This document shows positions 5,565 to 5,698 of a stretch of DNA of 5,698 nt, one piece after another (the first letter of the stretch is position 1; every line of letters starts with the position of its first letter). Location of the stretch: contig JAEZLC010000176.1 of assembly GCA_023435965.1 (NCBI GenBank), positions 1 through 5,698 on the forward strand. Reading direction: 5' to 3'. Under the pieces are notes generated by a model. That model was not told where the DNA came from. It saw only the letters and a program-made list of their open reading frames with translations, and did not search any database. The position numbers and the translations under genes were made by a program. The stretch is from Cyanobacteria bacterium OH_CDB_58. GTDB taxonomy: Bacteria > Cyanobacteriota > Vampirovibrionia > Gastranaerophilales > Gastranaerophilaceae.

Positions 5565-5698
5565 TTGAAGAAAATTCTAATATTTACAGTTCTATTTATT
5601 TTATCTTTTGTTTCTAATACCGCATTTTCACAAGAGACAAAAAAGGTCACGCTTGAGCAGGCAATAGATTTAGCTGTTAAAAATAACCTTGATTTTAA
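5565..5698 (+). CDS. TolC-family outer-membrane efflux protein, N-terminal start (partial)
   Basis: Forty-four codons are visible before the window ends. A signal peptide is clear: a KK start, a hydrophobic core ILIFTVLFILSFV, and a likely cut after NTAFS before QETKK. The mature start VTLEQAIDLAVKNNLDF (about residues 28-44) is the standard opening helix of TolC/OMF proteins (consensus like LTLEEAI.LALKNN). These form trimeric outer-membrane exit ducts for type I secretion and RND or ABC efflux. The start is a TTG at 5565, chosen because AAGGG (5552-5556) lies 8 bases upstream and the signal peptide begins there; no ATG is available. It follows the arginine dihydrolase by 22 bases without a terminator, so it may be read from the same promoter although the functions are unrelated. 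The pump partner genes would lie downstream, outside the window. Confidence 0.85.
   Translation, partial: MKKILIFTVLFILSFVSNTAFSQETKKVTLEQAIDLAVKNNLDF

Noticed and set aside
1..5698. Mobile element, phage, CRISPR or defence system
   Set aside because: No transposase, integrase, terminal inverted repeats, spacer arrays or recognised defence domains were found. The gene content is ordinary chromosomal.

Overview
The window is AT-rich chromosomal DNA from a Gram-negative-type bacterium. The best guess is a non-photosynthetic relative of the Cyanobacteria (Melainabacteria/Vampirovibrionia, for example a gut Gastranaerophilales-like lineage). This is inferred from three things: a YggS-SepF gene pair as in Cyanobacteria and Firmicutes, an arginine dihydrolase plus LOR/SDH domain pair otherwise best known from cyanobacterial ArgZ/AgrE, and the start of a TolC-type outer-membrane protein that implies a double membrane. 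No phage, IS, CRISPR or RNA genes were seen.

Layout. Bases 1-597 (+) hold the last 26 codons of a YggS/PLPBP gene followed by sepF (TTG start, strong Shine-Dalgarno), closed by a hairpin terminator at about 622-649. Bases 632-2678 (-) hold a tight two-gene unit. Its first gene is a DUF2229/HgdB-like protein (CoA-dehydratase-activase-related family). Seven bases later comes an ATP-grasp ligase-like protein of the DcsG/RimK type, whose last codons lie inside the sepF terminator hairpin. Bases 2770-3996 (-) hold a membrane-anchored diguanylate cyclase whose GGDEF domain is interrupted by about 135 extra residues. Bases 4091-4346 (-) form a small independent unit: a candidate 48-residue peptide with an excellent ribosome binding site and its own intrinsic terminator. 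Bases 4456-5542 (+) are a divergent unit with a recognisable promoter, a 75-residue stand-alone LOR/SDH-type domain and an arginine dihydrolase. A TolC-family gene starts 22 bases later and runs off the window.

How the genes relate. The YggS-SepF pair links PLP homeostasis to cell division. The small-domain/arginine-dihydrolase pair should break arginine down to ornithine, CO2 and ammonia. Its domains are split and in the opposite order to cyanobacterial AgrE. The DUF2229/ATP-grasp pair looks co-transcribed and of unknown function. The cyclase and the small peptide are separated from each other by the peptide's terminator. The points most worth a second look are the split and reordered arginine dihydrolase system, the interrupted GGDEF domain without an inhibitory site, the DUF2229/ATP-grasp pair, and the orphan peptide with a TTAA repeat series upstream of it.
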